Shown: piece after piece, positions 1 to 10,645 of the stretch
Layout of the letters: each line of letters begins with the position of its first letter
Position numbering within the stretch: the stretch's first letter is position 1
Source of the DNA: Epiperipatus broadwayi
Lineage: Eukaryota > Onychophora > Udeonychophora > Euonychophora > Peripatidae
Direction of reading: 5' to 3'
Length of the DNA: 64,000 nt
Assembly: GCA_028023455.1 (NCBI GenBank)
Contig: JAQFVV010013406.1
Span: 62,001 to 126,000, forward strand
Notes under the pieces: generated by a model
What the model was told of the DNA's origin: nothing
Database searches by the model: none
The model's input: the letters and a program-made list of their open reading frames with translations, nothing else
Made by a program: the position numbers and the translations under genes

Positions 1-1860
1 CTCGCAGGTGATGAAATTATAATACAATTGAATTGACATTTTCATGAGTTTTAATATTAATTTTATGACTAAATGAATTTGCTCATGATTATATATGCCT
101 AGTTTATGCTATATAATAAGACTTAGATTTGCTTTATAGTTAGCAGAGGTGATTATGAAATTTTATACAGATCATAACATTTTATTAAGCATGAATATTT
201 AATATATTCTCTATATAGCTCATTTGCCTATCAAATTGGATTCGAATTCAGATCAAAGCTGAAAATAACAATCATAATGGTGGGATGAACTGATTATTGG
301 CAGCCAGATTTCAGGTACTAATGCATATAGAAAACATATAATTCTGAGTCTTTTGCATCTCGTATAAGTACCTTATTCACAGGATTCTTACCGAGTAACG
401 GTTCCCTTTGACCGAACTCATTGCTGTGAAATAGGAGGTTTTTAGTCCGGATGATCGAGCAATTTATTTAAGTGGTAGTCTCATGATCTGAGTAGTCTCA
501 TGCTCCATTCCTAAGGATGCAAAATGGGGAGGTTTCAAATCCATCCACCATCTGAAGAAGAAAATTGCCCAAATGAAGAGTAATGGTGCAGCACGATCAC
601 ATACAACCATTAAAGGATACAGCAACAAGTGAGTATGCCATAGCATTTTTTAAGGACACATGTGCACTGTGGACAACATTATCATATAATAAAATTGAGA
701 TGCTAAATAATAGTTTCCTTTATGAAACTACCTTGTATCAGTTCATGTTATAGTATTTAAAATGATACTATCAAGGAAAGTTTATGAATCCAATTTATAA
801 AGATATATATATATATATATATATAAGGAGGACTACAGCATATGGAGGGAAATTACAATACAGAATTATGAATTTATGCTGCATTTTATCACTTTAACTG
901 AATATTGGTTTAATATTATAGTTAAAAGCAAATCTATCTTGGAATAACTGTAAGCTTGTAATTATATCTTGATTAAGATATTTATTCATTTCAAAACAGA
1001 GTTTTTGGTTTGTGCATCAATATACGTGAAATTACACATATATGTGTGAGAATACATATTTACTTCTCAATGATTTAATTATGAATAAAACTCGGTTTTG
1101 AATACATATAGCATAAACAATAACATAATCAAAATAATAAGATTTGGCATAGACATAAATAAAAGAAATGTACATTTAAAATTAGATAAGATTCCACATA
1201 AGTGAAATCTGGAATTTGGCTTTGTTTTAAAATGAAACCTATATGATATTTGCTGAAATTTGATTGATTTAGTTTATGATATCTTGAAGTTGATTAGAAA
1301 ATTAACGAGGGGAAATATTATCATTAACTTAAAATATATGAAATAGCTTAGAGATTTAACTATTATTTTAAAATACATCATTTAAATTATATGTAATAAA
1401 ATTCATAGTAAGCATTAAATTTAAATAGATTTAATTAGATTAAACTAATATGTAAAACTAAATCAATCATCAATAAGTTAGATAAGTAAACCAATACATA
1501 AAATCAAGTCAATAAATGAAATGCATTTTCAATGCAAATAATAACTCAGATTTTGAAATAATAAATTATAGATCAATCAGTTTATAACTCAGTTTAAATA
1601 AGTTTGCAAATGAGTTTGTAAATCAGGCAAGATTTTAGGGTTTAAAATAAAGTTATTAAATCATTTATAGTTTAGGCAAGCTTTTAGGATTAAAACAAAC
1701 AAAATTTTACATTTAGAAATAAGTTTAGTTTACATTATTATTATGGCCATTGATTTAAATTAAGCTAGCATTTTAGAGTTGAGTTTAGTTGAAAGCTTTA
1801 AAATTAAAGAATTACCATTTTCTTTTTTTTTCTATGCTGGCAAGTTATTTCTTCATCGTG
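1..1860. other. AT-rich non-coding DNA
   Basis: No open reading frame here looks like a protein. The sequence is AT-rich with a short (TA)n at about 803-823. The block 290-620 is more complex than its surroundings but I could not assign it. From 1080 to 1830 the sequence is low-complexity, full of AAATTTA-type words, with no recognisable repeat. Confidence 0.6.
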
Positions 1861-1872
1861 TGACCTCTTTAG

Positions 1873-1934
1873 GTGGTGACAGTTGTTACTTCATCTTTTC
1901 CCGCATCAGGCAGCTTCTCATCGGAGGCAAGAAG
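1873..1934 (+). other. candidate internal exon (62 bp), weak
   Basis: A pyrimidine-rich stretch (1825-1870, including a T9 run) ends in CTCTTTAG, followed by 62 bases of clearly more GC-rich sequence, then a good donor GAAG|GTAAGA at 1935. Two frames are open across it, one starting VVTVVTSSF and one reading GDSCYFIFSRIRQLL, so the coding frame is undecided. It could be a coding exon, a UTR or non-coding RNA exon, or chance. No neighbouring exon was found that fixes the frame. Confidence 0.25.
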
Positions 1935-2063
1935 GTAAGAATTTTAGCCCTCTAGCCCGACATCATCATCAACGCTTTTCAAGTACTTTATTAAAATTAT
2001 CTTAGAGAGTATGTCCGAGTGTCTTCAAAGATGGATGCTACAGCTTATATACCAGCATATCCC

Positions 2064-3239
2064 CCTCTCCTTCATTATATTATTTTTTTAGATTCGTTTT
2101 CTTAGTTTACTCGCTGTTTCTAAAATTCAGTGGAATCCCACTGTGATTATTTTTCACTTAGGTCAATTTTAACCTGAGTGACATGCGGTAATTTATTCAG
2201 TTTTCCCTAATTTAAATCTAATTTTAACTTTAATTAAAATTGGGTCAATTTTCAGCAAGCAGGATTAACTTTTTCTGGTGTCACTATTACTAGAAAAACA
2301 GATCCAAAATTATGGAAAAACATTTTGTTATATATGTATCTCGACCATTTAATTTAGCGATATATGCAGAATTATATAATTTCAAATATTATTAATTTAA
2401 TAAATATTATAAAATAAAGAAATCTTAATGTTTTAAATTATGTTAACATTCTTCTTGTAGCATATATGTAGTCTTAAGTTATATATACAACTCGTTTTTC
2501 ATTTAATTATTATTAGAAATATATATGCGCACATTTATAGAGATTTACGTATATAAATGCAATTTTCTCTCTATATGTAGATATACAAACACATACATGG
2601 CTAATGTATATAGGTTTAAATTTAGCCAGGTTTTTATGGTAATATTAGAATACTATATGAGAATTTGGTGATAGTTATATATAAAAGAATACTATTATAG
2701 AATATAGTAGGTGAAACAGTTGGATTGTACAAGCTGACTGTTTCAATATCATGATCATGATTTTTAATCATTATCAATTCACTGCATAATGGTTTCTCCA
2801 AATTAAAATAATTTCTCTGATTATTATTTCTACTCTCCCCAATACACCAGAAAACTTGCTTACCTTATCAATACTTCACAATGTGATTTCATTTTTTGGG
2901 ATGTAACTAAAAATTTTAACAATCCATTTATGATTACATCTTCTAGGAATATTTCTAGCCTATTTCCAGTTCAATACCATAATTATTTTAATGATGTCAC
3001 TAATATATGTTTGTTCCTAACTAACATATTTTGGTTTTGATATTTTTGTTATGCTTTACATACTTATTTCTAAAGTTTTCTTTATAATATGAATAGTTTT
3101 TATTGATTTTATGATAAGAATACAAGTTCTATATTTATAAGTAAGAACTGCTAGAAGACATCTTTAAAAATATCTTCCTTTTTTAACACATAGGCATATT
3201 TCTTTTTATTATTATGTTATTTTTTTGTTATAAAAAATT
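2064..3239. other. AT-rich non-coding DNA, nothing recognised
   Basis: Low-complexity AT-rich sequence with scattered TATATG words and no convincing ORF, repeat copy or RNA gene. Confidence 0.6.
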
Positions 3240-3830
3240 ATCCATCCAATTTTAATTCTATAATTAATTTTACTCATTATGTTTCCATCTAACTAAGATT
3301 TAAAGTCTATATCTGGGCTAAAGATAATCTCTATTTAATAAATGATTAGTGAGCTTTCTGTAAAAGTTGTGAATGGATAAGTCTAATAATTTTGAATCAA
3401 AATATAACAATTTATTATTGATAAATACTGAAAATATGATAAAGATATATGCGGTTGTGATGGGGTCCAATTGATGAGGTATGGTTCAATAGAAAATGCC
3501 TCTTGGGGTTGTGCATCTTTTAATATGTGTTTATTTATGTGTTTTAAGATTGTGGGAGTGGAATGGATATCATTAAATATATCTAAAGAAAATATTATAC
3601 TCACAAGAACAAAAAAATGAAATTGAATTATCTATGTGTCTATGCATTTCATTAAAAAACTAGATATATTAATCTTTAACTAAGGTTCAAAGTTTATATC
3701 TGGATTAGAGTAAAAAAAAATAATTTAATAAATAATTAGAAATAATATCTATGTTGATGGCAGAGTTAGTATGACAACTTGGATATCAAAATGTAATAAT
3801 TTACTTTTAGTTCTACTTTTCTACATTCAT
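3240..3830. repeat. tandem ~385-bp dispersed repeat (one and a half units)
   Basis: The segment starting AAGATTTAAAGTCTATATC near 3295 recurs in diverged form starting near 3680 (AAGGTTCAAAGTTTATATC), a period of about 385 bp. The same family is found at 19570-19940 and again at 22968-23120. Shared words include TAATAAATGATTAGTGA, ATCAAAATATAACA and TTTATTTATGTGTTTTAAG. It has no coding potential; the 73-codon minus ORF inside it is interrupted in the other copy. Confidence 0.6.
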
Positions 3831-5215
3831 TTGATAATTCTTACAATATTTCCTAAAGATCTGCTACATTATTTGTAAAACAACAATGTTGTTTGTACAT
3901 TTTAAATGATTTAAATAATCTTTATCTGATTTTATTTCTTTAGTTTCTAAATTTAATCCACAAAAATTTTCTTGTAATACTAATATAAACATTTTGGAGT
4001 TATGAAATACTTTGTTGTACACTCTGCTCTGTTAATTTTTAGAGTACCACTGGTTAGTCCAATAATTGTTGTTGCAGTTTGAAGAATATTCTTAAAATAT
4101 GACAACATGTTGAGTCTATATTTTGGATCCAATTGATTAAACATTATAGAACTGCACATATAATTATTATTACTACTTCATTCTTTATATTATTTGGTAC
4201 ATGTTTAGCCTTAGAATGTGTGTTGTACAATTTTTCAATTTTTTTAATTATTTACCTGCTGCTCTTAATTCAATCATGTCCTGGAACTTTTGACTTCTTT
4301 ATCAGTTTAATTTCACATCTAACTTGATCATTTACAATGTTGCAACTCAGAAGTTTTAATGATTTTAGAAGATTCTGAGATAGATGGATAATTTTTCCAG
4401 TACTTTTTATGATAAATTTTGTAAAATTTATTCTAGTTTATTGAAATTAGTAGCTATTTTTGTAAGAAATCAATGAAATGTATACATCAAAAGTATTGCT
4501 TTTGAGAGTAATGTAATGCAGTTTTCAGATGATATGTGAGTGTAGTGTTGCAGAAATGCCAAAAAGTCATTTGAGGAATGGATGAAATATAGGTAATAAG
4601 ATAATATAAATGTTTTAAACCAAGAGCCTTACTGAGATGTAGAAATAAATGAAAAAATAAAGATTTGAATAAATGAAAAATTAATACAGAAGAAAATAAA
4701 ATTAAAAAATATCGAATATTTAAAAAAGAATTGTGCACAATAATGAGGAGCTATGCTTAGAAAAAAAAAAAAAATATTTCTAAAAAAAGAAAAAAAAAGA
4801 AAAACAAAGTTAAATTCAAAAATGTGTACAGTGAAAAAATAAATGGATGACAATAAAAAACTTAAAATGAACAAGATTAATTTTTAAATGAGACAAGTGA
4901 AAAGAAAGTTGAAGATTTTATTAATTTGGAATTTATTAGTGAAAAAATAAAAATATTAATGTTCAAAAAAACATTGAAAAAGGCAAAAACCAAAATAAAT
5001 TTAATATAAGCAATGAACAAAGTTTTTTGATATTGACTTTCTTTCTGAGCAGGTATGAAACATAGTATGAAGAATTAGTCAATATATTGAAGATAGACAG
5101 TTCTAAAGATTAAAATAAATAAGATAATAATTGTTAGAAAATATGAAAGGAAATTGTTATGGGTCATGATACATAGTGGTATTGCAAAAATGAATCAAAA
5201 TATTATGTCTGTCTG
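3831..5215. other. AT-rich non-coding DNA, nothing recognised
   Basis: AT-rich sequence with A-rich runs (4690-4980). The short overlapping minus-strand ORFs here are F/I/S-rich by-products of the A-runs and do not look like proteins. Confidence 0.6.
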
Positions 5216-5400
5216 ATATATATATATATATAATACATATTTTGTGGGTTCATCCATGTTAAAAACTTTTAATATTAATAAACTGACGTTTACATCAGTA
5301 TATTAATATTAAAAGTTTTTAACACGGATGAACCCGCAAAATATGTATTTTATATATTTAACCCGTGCAAATCTTCGTTTTAACACACACATATATATAT
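5216..5400. repeat. short foldback related to the PLE-4 terminal sequence
   Basis: Two arms of about 47 bp (5237-5283 and 5299-5345) are near-perfect reverse complements; each contains the GGGTTCATCC / GGATGAACCC block also found at the ends of 16015-17370 and 62919-63278. The centre holds the fragment CTGACGTTT, so it is a strongly shortened version of the larger palindrome at 62919. The outer 3' part (ACCCGTGCAAATCTTCG) also matches that locus in inverse orientation. Confidence 0.75.
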
Positions 5401-5460
5401 AACTGAATATTTGTAAATATAATAACTAAATAATTAAAAAAAATTATCCACTTAGGAGTG

Positions 5461-5508
5461 CTTTCGTTTATCCCAGTAATTTGTGTCATCTAAAGCTTTT
5501 AAATACTA
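5461..5508 (-). ncRNA. hammerhead-like motif in PLE-3 tail, decayed copy
   Basis: Read on the minus strand: TTTAG, a core GATGACACAA (other copies TTGACAAAG), helix II ATTA/TAAA around CTGGGA, then CGAAAG, CACTCC and TAAGTGG. It aligns base by base with the better copy at 6392-6436 but the core and helix II carry mismatches, so it is probably inactive. Confidence 0.45.
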
Positions 5509-6391
5509 ACGATCCCACAGTTTATAAATGACACAATTTTTATTTATAAATGAGGTTTTATCTTTGGAGTAATTTATTAATTTGTTTAATGTAGGGGGTG
5601 TATAAAATACAATATCACATATACCTTTATAAATTTTCCTTATAAAATTTAGTTGATCATTTGAAATTCATGGGATTGATATCCATATTTTTTTATTAGC
5701 AGGAGAATCAATATTATTATTAAAATTTTTATTCTTATATTTTGTATTAAAATCTTTAATAACATTATATATATATATGATTATAACTGTAGCCAACATT
5801 TAACAATTCATTTGAATATATTTCAATATTTTTGCCTTTATGCGATGAATATTTGCAAAGACTATTATTTCTAAATAAGAAGGACTTCAAACCTGCCATT
5901 TTGTATGACATTGGCATTTTTGATCTATATGGAATATAGCCTCTTTTTACTATTGGTTTAATTGTCATACAGTAATCCAACATGCATTGATTTCCAGTTA
6001 TTTTAAGATAAAATCTCATTTATAAATAAAAAGTGTGTCATTTATAAATGGATATGTAAGTGTGGCAGTGGATATATAGGTGAATCTAGATGTACATTGG
6101 AAAACATAACTAAAAAACACTTGCTATTATTAAAACGAGTTAAGAAATCAAAACAAAATTGCACAGTATATAATAATATTTTAGCAACTGTTTTTTACAA
6201 CCATAATAAATCATGTATTTATGGTTTTGACTTCAATTATAACAATGTAAAAATATTACAAATTGAAAAAATAACAATAAAAGAAAAATAAAGGAAGCAA
6301 TGCTAATATACAAATATAAACATGACTTAATTAACAGGCAAGCAGCAAATGTTAAGATCACAGAATTGTGGTAAAGTTAGCATTTCAAAGC

Positions 6392-6436
6392 TTTAGTTGA
6401 CAAAGATTACTGGGATAATCGAAAGTGCTCCTAAGT
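6392..6436 (+). ncRNA. hammerhead-like motif in PLE-3 tail (U3-A8 variant)
   Basis: Helix I pairs TTTAG (just before the core) with CTAAG. The core reads TTGACAA, that is U3 U4 G5 A6 C7 A8 A9, followed by one extra A. Helix II GATTA/TAATC closes the loop CTGGGA. GAAAG follows, then the short helix III AGT/GCT and a C at the cleavage position. Compared with a classical hammerhead (CUGANGA...GAAA) the 3-8 pair is U-A instead of C-G. Activity is inferred only. Confidence 0.55.
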
Positions 6437-6523
6437 GGATAAATTATTTTAATTATTTAGTTACTGTATTTACAAATATTCAGTTACATAATTACGTATA
6501 TTGCTTTCAAAATACAGACAATG

Positions 6524-6527
<4 letters not shown>

Positions 6528-6588
<61 letters not shown>

Positions 6589-6589
6589 A
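6528..6589. repeat. (TA)n microsatellite
   Basis: An interrupted TA array directly borders the retrozyme-like locus that begins at 6590. Confidence 0.9.
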
Positions 6590-6735
6590 AGTCAGATGTC
6601 ACATAACTTATGTATAGGTTGCATTTACCAATATGTAAACTTAAGAGCATGCTAACGCTCTAACAAGTTTTTTTTTAATTATGATAAATGCTACTACAAG
6701 AGAAGGCATTCAAATCATCTTTATCTTAGATTTTC

Positions 6736-6786
6736 CCCAACCCCAGACCAGTTTCGACCTATGGGTCTCTTCAGTGAGTAGTTGGG
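6736..6786 (-). ncRNA. type I hammerhead ribozyme, copy 1 (core intact)
   Basis: Minus strand. Helix I pairs CCCAAC with GUUGGG and CUCA with UGGG around a UA bulge. The core is CUGAAGA (C3 U4 G5 A6 A7 G8 A9). Helix II is GACC/GGUC with loop CAUA. GAA and A15.1 follow, helix III is only two pairs (AC/GU) with a two-base loop, and the cleavage triplet is GUC with C17 at 6746. All catalytically essential positions (G5, G8, A9, G12, A13, A14, C17) are present. Such a short helix III may need a dimer or tertiary contacts to fold. Confidence 0.85.
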
Positions 6787-7151
6787 ACATTAGATTCAAA
6801 AAACCAACTCAAGCTAAGCATTTATCTAAAAGGTAATTCTCAAGAAGATCTAAACCTTTAGACATCTGCATGTCTTTAAAGTCAGCTCTCCAACTGAAAA
6901 AATTATATGGGCCTGAACTTAATTCAGATACTCCATATATTAATAGGCTTAGCCATTTAATTTATCCAAAGCCCCAACAGCAAAATAATAATAGTAATAA
7001 TAAAAAGTCAGATGTCACATGACTTATAAATAGCTTGCATTTACCAATATGTAAACTTAAGAGCATGCTAACGCTCTAACAAGCTTTTTTTTTAATTATG
7101 ATAAATGATACTACAAGAGAAGGTATTCAAATCATCTTTATCTTAGATTGT

Positions 7152-7200
7152 CTCCATCCTCAGACCGGTTTCAACTTATGGGTCTCTTCAGTGAGGAGTA
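7152..7200 (-). ncRNA. type I hammerhead ribozyme, copy 2 (helix II damaged, 5' edge cut)
   Basis: Same layout as copy 1: CUCA, CUGAAGA, GACC, CAUA, then AGUU instead of GGUC, GAAAC, CG, GUC with C17 at 7163. The change weakens helix II (one C-A mismatch and a G-U). The outer half of helix I is lost because the left arm ends at about 7200, at the palindrome centre. Confidence 0.7.
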
Positions 7201-7219
7201 GGTTTTTTTAATCTAATGT

Positions 7220-7271
7220 TCCAACTCCTCACTGAAGAGACCCATAGGTCAAAACCGGTCTGGGGATGGGG
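7220..7271 (+). ncRNA. type I hammerhead ribozyme, copy 3 (G12 lost)
   Basis: Plus strand. CCAAC, CUCA, core CUGAAGA, helix II GACC/GGUC with loop CAUA, then AAAAC instead of GAAAC, CG, GUC with C17 at 7260, followed by UGGGG. Everything needed for folding is present, but G12, the general base, is A. The change fits deamination of the CpG in TCGAAAC, so this copy is probably inactive. Confidence 0.75.
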
Positions 7272-7636
7272 ACAATCTAAGATAAAGATGATTTGAATGC
7301 CTTCTCTTGTAGTAGCATTTATCATAATTAAAAAAAGCTTGTTAGAGTGATAGCATGCTCTTATGTTTACATATTGGTAAATGCAAGCTATATATAAGTC
7401 ATGTGACATCTGACTTTTTATTTTTAATAGTATTATTTTGCTGTTGGGACTTTGGCTAAATTAAATGCCTAAGCCTATTAATATATGGAGTATCTGAATT
7501 AAGTTCAGGCCCATATAATTTTTTCAGTTGGAGAGCTGACTTTAAAGATATGCAGATGTCTAAAGGTTTAGATCTTCTTCTTGAGAATTACCTTTTAGGT
7601 AATGCTTAGCTTGAGTTGGTTTTTTGAATCTAATGT

Positions 7637-7687
7637 CCCAACTCCTCACTGAAGAGACTCATAGGTCAAAACCGGTCTGGGGATAGG
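7637..7687 (+). ncRNA. type I hammerhead ribozyme, copy 4 (G12 lost)
   Basis: CCCAAC, CUCA, CUGAAGA, GACU, CAUA, GGUC, AAAAC, CG, GUC with C17 at 7677, then UGGGGAUAGG. It has the same G12-to-A change as copy 3 plus a GU wobble in helix II. Cleavage here and at 7260 would release a 417-nt RNA. Confidence 0.7.
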
Positions 7688-7761
7688 TAAAATCTAAGAG
7701 AAAGATGATTTGAATGCCTTCTCTTGTAGTAGCATTTATCTTAATTAAAAAAAAGCTTGTT

Positions 7762-7820
7762 AGAGCATAAGCATGCTCTTATATACATACATATGGTCTG
7801 TAAGAGCATGCTTATGCTCT
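7762..7820. repeat. hairpin-forming inverted repeat at the retrozyme edge
   Basis: AGAGCATAAGCATGCTCT is itself a hairpin (AGAGCAT, loop AAGC, ATGCTCT). It recurs in inverse form at 7803-7820, so the two copies make a larger palindrome around a TATACATACATAT spacer. Each retrozyme unit carries one such hairpin (GAGCATGCTAACGCTC in the left arm). A (TA)n array follows immediately. Confidence 0.6.
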
Positions 7821-7873
7821 ATATATATATATATATATATATATATGGTGTATATATATATATATATATATAT
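7819..7873. repeat. two (TA)n arrays split by TGGTG
   Basis: Two TA tracts of about 26 bp, each followed by TGGTG, give a small tandem duplication. Confidence 0.85.
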
Positions 7874-8278
7874 GGTGTGTAGAGGGGACAGTTTGCTGTT
7901 AACTAAAAGTAGACCCCTTGTTTACTCTTTGAGACCTTAAAGTTAAAGGAAATGAGCAGAGCAAATTCTTAATGTTTTCTACCTAAGTTTTTGTCATTAT
8001 AACAGTTATTTCTATCTGATTATTCATATAGTATGTAAACATGGATTAGCTCACCAACACACATTATATAACATGGGGAGTTTATTGTTTTTTTTTTTTT
8101 ACCAGTAAGTCTAAGATCCAGAAACACTATAAATATTTTACTCAGTTGCCTGAAGTTCTTAACTGAATTATCAATTTAGTTTTCTTGAAAGTTGAATGAA
8201 TATATGTGAATGGATTTTTTTCCTAATACACATTTATAATCATGACAGACAAAAATAAATCATGTTCTTTATTCCCAG

Positions 8279-8481
8279 GAGAAAGCAAAATTACCAGCCA
8301 TGGCAGAAATTGGTGCCAAAAACAACAGTGGTATGAATCCCCTGTTTGTGAACTTAGGCTTCCATTTCATGATGACCTTTATTCAAATACTTACAACTGC
8401 AAATCATTTTTAATTGAAGAAAGATTGCAAGAACTGGACGAGCATTTTAAAAATATTAATAATATTAAACCGATTTGTTGA
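8279..8481 (+). CDS. candidate 3'-terminal coding exon, unknown protein
   Basis: The exon would begin after CTTTATTCCCAG, a good pyrimidine-tract acceptor, in phase 1 (codon xGA), and run 67 codons to a TGA at 8479. The peptide is of balanced composition, unlike the surrounding low-complexity ORFs: it includes HGRNWCQKQQWYESPVCELR, LPFHDDLYSN and FLIEERLQELDEHFK, ending NNIKPIC. The codons are more GC-rich than the flanks, and a polyadenylation-type AATAAA lies 25 bp after the stop. An alternative reading starts at the ATG at 8242, which I find less likely. I do not recognise the family, and no upstream exon was found in the window. Confidence 0.45.
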
Positions 8482-8505
8482 AAAGAGAATTATATTAGAA
8501 TTATT

Positions 8506-8511
8506 AATAAA
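8506..8511 (+). promoter_or_regulatory. possible polyadenylation signal AATAAA
   Basis: An AATAAA hexamer 25 bp downstream of the stop codon of the candidate terminal exon. In DNA this AT-rich such hexamers are common, so it only mildly supports the exon. Confidence 0.25.
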
Positions 8512-9804
8512 CTTATATAATTAAGATAAGAAAGAACTATGAAATAATAAATCACAGGGAAGTCCAATATTCTCAATCATTTATTTTCACTCCATCAATT
8601 TCACTCATCATAAATTAGCATCACACATTTATTAAAGTGTATGCAATTTCTTATTAATTAAAAAGTTTACACAGCATAAAATTTATTTAAAGCTAATTCA
8701 TAAAACTCTATGTATTTACTTGAGTTATTTTAGATAAATTGCTGTAACTTACGCACTTTGTTTAAATATAATCTGTGATATTTATATTGTACATAAAACT
8801 TAACTTATCATACTACTTTCAGTAATCTCATATTATTTCTTGATTAATTTTGAAAATATAATTAATATTCTGTTTGTTTTTTGTTTTCTTATACTCAATC
8901 TTTTCTTTTTACCAGCATTTAAGATCATTTTAAGATTCTCGGCAAAATTTGGCTATGTGTAATATATATGTGTGTAATGTTATTACAGACATGTAACAGT
9001 TTTGGATATATACATAAAACTAATTTTATAAGATTTTTTGGCAAAGTTATTCTAAACTAACAGAGTAAACGTAAACTATTTTCAATACACACGTTTGATA
9101 CCTCAACCAGCCCATTGACAATTATGTGATCATTTCAAATCAATATGAGATTTTTATTGTTTAGTTAATAATGGCAAGATATCTACTTACTGAATAATAT
9201 AAAATTTCTAACTAGCTTAGTTATAAACCTATTATTTGAAAAAAAAAAAATCATATGTATGCACAATTTACATCTTGCCTTCTGTTTAATATTTTATCAT
9301 CTATATATATATAATTGCCTTATTTTTTTAGTCTATCTTATAATTCATTTCTTGGATATAATAAAGTACTGTAATTTGTAAAAGAAAACTTTAAACTAAA
9401 TCATTTAACTTAATAAACAATAATATTTTTATTATGTTTGCTATATTTCCGATTTTGGACAGTCATAATTAAAAACGTCTATGATACACAACAAATAAAT
9501 AAGCACATAAACTTTTTCTCTTGTTTGTTTCTTTTATTATTATAATCTAACATTACTCCAGACTGTGATACAGTAGTTAGAAGCTGTTATTACAATTAAT
9601 GTTTTTCATTATTATTATTCTTGGATTACTTTGACATTATTAAACTCATTACAAGTTGTTATGCATATTTCATAATGTTATAATTTCAAATACTTGAAGT
9701 TAAAAAAATAGTTAATATTAAATAAATCAAGAATAAAAAAAGACTGAAGACAAGTTTTGACATTGATTTGCTAGTGTTTATTTTTCATTTGACAACTTTG
9801 ACAG
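8512..9804. other. AT-rich non-coding DNA between two exon candidates
   Basis: No repeat, RNA or ORF stands out. Confidence 0.5.
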
Positions 9805-9935
9805 TTTTAAAAAGAATGGCATCTCTTGCAGAATGTGTAGAAGTAGCAACAAGACAAGAAGAAGGGAGGAGGGCAGGCATTTCCAGATTACTGCAACAGC
9901 TTAAACTCAGTAACAGCTTTTATGTTTATAAATAA
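9805..9935 (+). CDS. candidate terminal exon, unknown protein
   Basis: The acceptor TTTGACAG ends at 9804. The following reading frame contains MASLAECVEVATRQEEGRR (ATG at 9816), then AGISRLLQQLKLSNSF, and stops at TAA 9933-9935, where AATAAA also overlaps. The segment 9815-9915 is strikingly GC-rich for this window and charged or helical in character. It could be an alternative terminal exon of the gene ending at 8481, a different gene, or a retroposed fragment. I do not recognise the protein. Confidence 0.35.
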
Positions 9936-10557
9936 ATTTATTTAGTTTATTTATTTACTATTTCAAGTTAACTCTTTTACTGATAATACATTGAAATATG
10001 ATTTGATGTTTTACACGTTCTCCTAAGATTTTATTTTTTAAAGAAAGGATTATTAAAACTTGAGGGAAATAAAATAATATTGATATCGTATTCATAATTA
10101 TTCTATATACATTAATGTGCTATATATATATATAGTTGCAAAAACTAAAGGAATAAAGTTAATAATATATATATGCTATGTTATTAATACACGGATAAAA
10201 GTGAAATACATATTTATATGCATGCAGGTTTATTTGAAAAGAAGTAGCCATATTTAATATATATACTAAATTTTAGTTAAAGTAAAGTATTCTAATTGGT
10301 TATATTTGAGTTTCTTAATGTATTATTAGTAATATCTACATTCAGCAAATGTAATTTTGGATAAGGATGATAGACGATATTGTCAACAATTAAATGTCAC
10401 TTCACTTCAAACTACAGGAGGCAAATCAATACAATCAATATTATATGCTATGTTAATAATTATTATTAGTAAGAATATTATTAATACAAGCATTTATATA
10501 TCATTTAATAATGATATAATTAGAAATAGACCCATAGTTATTCGAAATGATTATTAT

Positions 10558-10593
<36 letters not shown>

Positions 10594-10645
10594 GAACTAA
10601 CTAAAAAAAAACAAAAAACTAAAAACATAACAAAAGCATAGAGTT

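Larger units (their letters stand above)
5441..6440. mobile_element. Penelope-like element PLE-3, inverted remnant
   Basis: The minus strand (about 6020 down to 5441) and plus strand (about 6021-6440) carry two diverged 3' pieces of one PLE family in head-to-head order. The minus piece encodes part of the region after the RT domain, including KRGYIPYRSKMPMSYKMAGL and LKSFLFRN, matching the equivalent part of PLE-2. The plus piece encodes the GIY-YIG region: CKCGSGYIGES, then DHNKS-like and YGFDFNY segments, then a degraded KRKIKEAM block broken by a stop near 6289, and a final KITELW. Each piece ends in a hammerhead-like tail. Neither is a complete reading frame. Confidence 0.8.
6590..7793. 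mobile_element. retrozyme-like element: two tandem hammerhead dimers, head to head
   Basis: The left arm (6590-7200) reads as one full plus one partial unit on the minus strand; the right arm (7201-7793) is its diverged reverse complement, one full plus one partial unit on the plus strand. Every unit has the same non-coding body and a hammerhead ribozyme. The predicted cleavage positions are 6746 and 7163 on the minus strand and 7260 and 7677 on the plus strand, exactly 417 nt apart in both arms. No ORF is conserved between units. Tandem non-coding units with type I hammerheads and a minimal helix III are the hallmark of animal retrozymes. That is family knowledge; the assignment of this locus is inference from architecture. 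Confidence 0.75.

Noticed and set aside
440-620. Possible tRNA-derived SINE on the minus strand (GGATTTGAAACC as a B box at 531-542)
   Set aside because: No convincing A box at the right distance, no A-tail and no second copy in the window.
7188-7409. 73-codon minus-strand open frame in the retrozyme-like locus
   Set aside because: It is not conserved in the other units; the conserved signal is the ribozyme and the RNA body.
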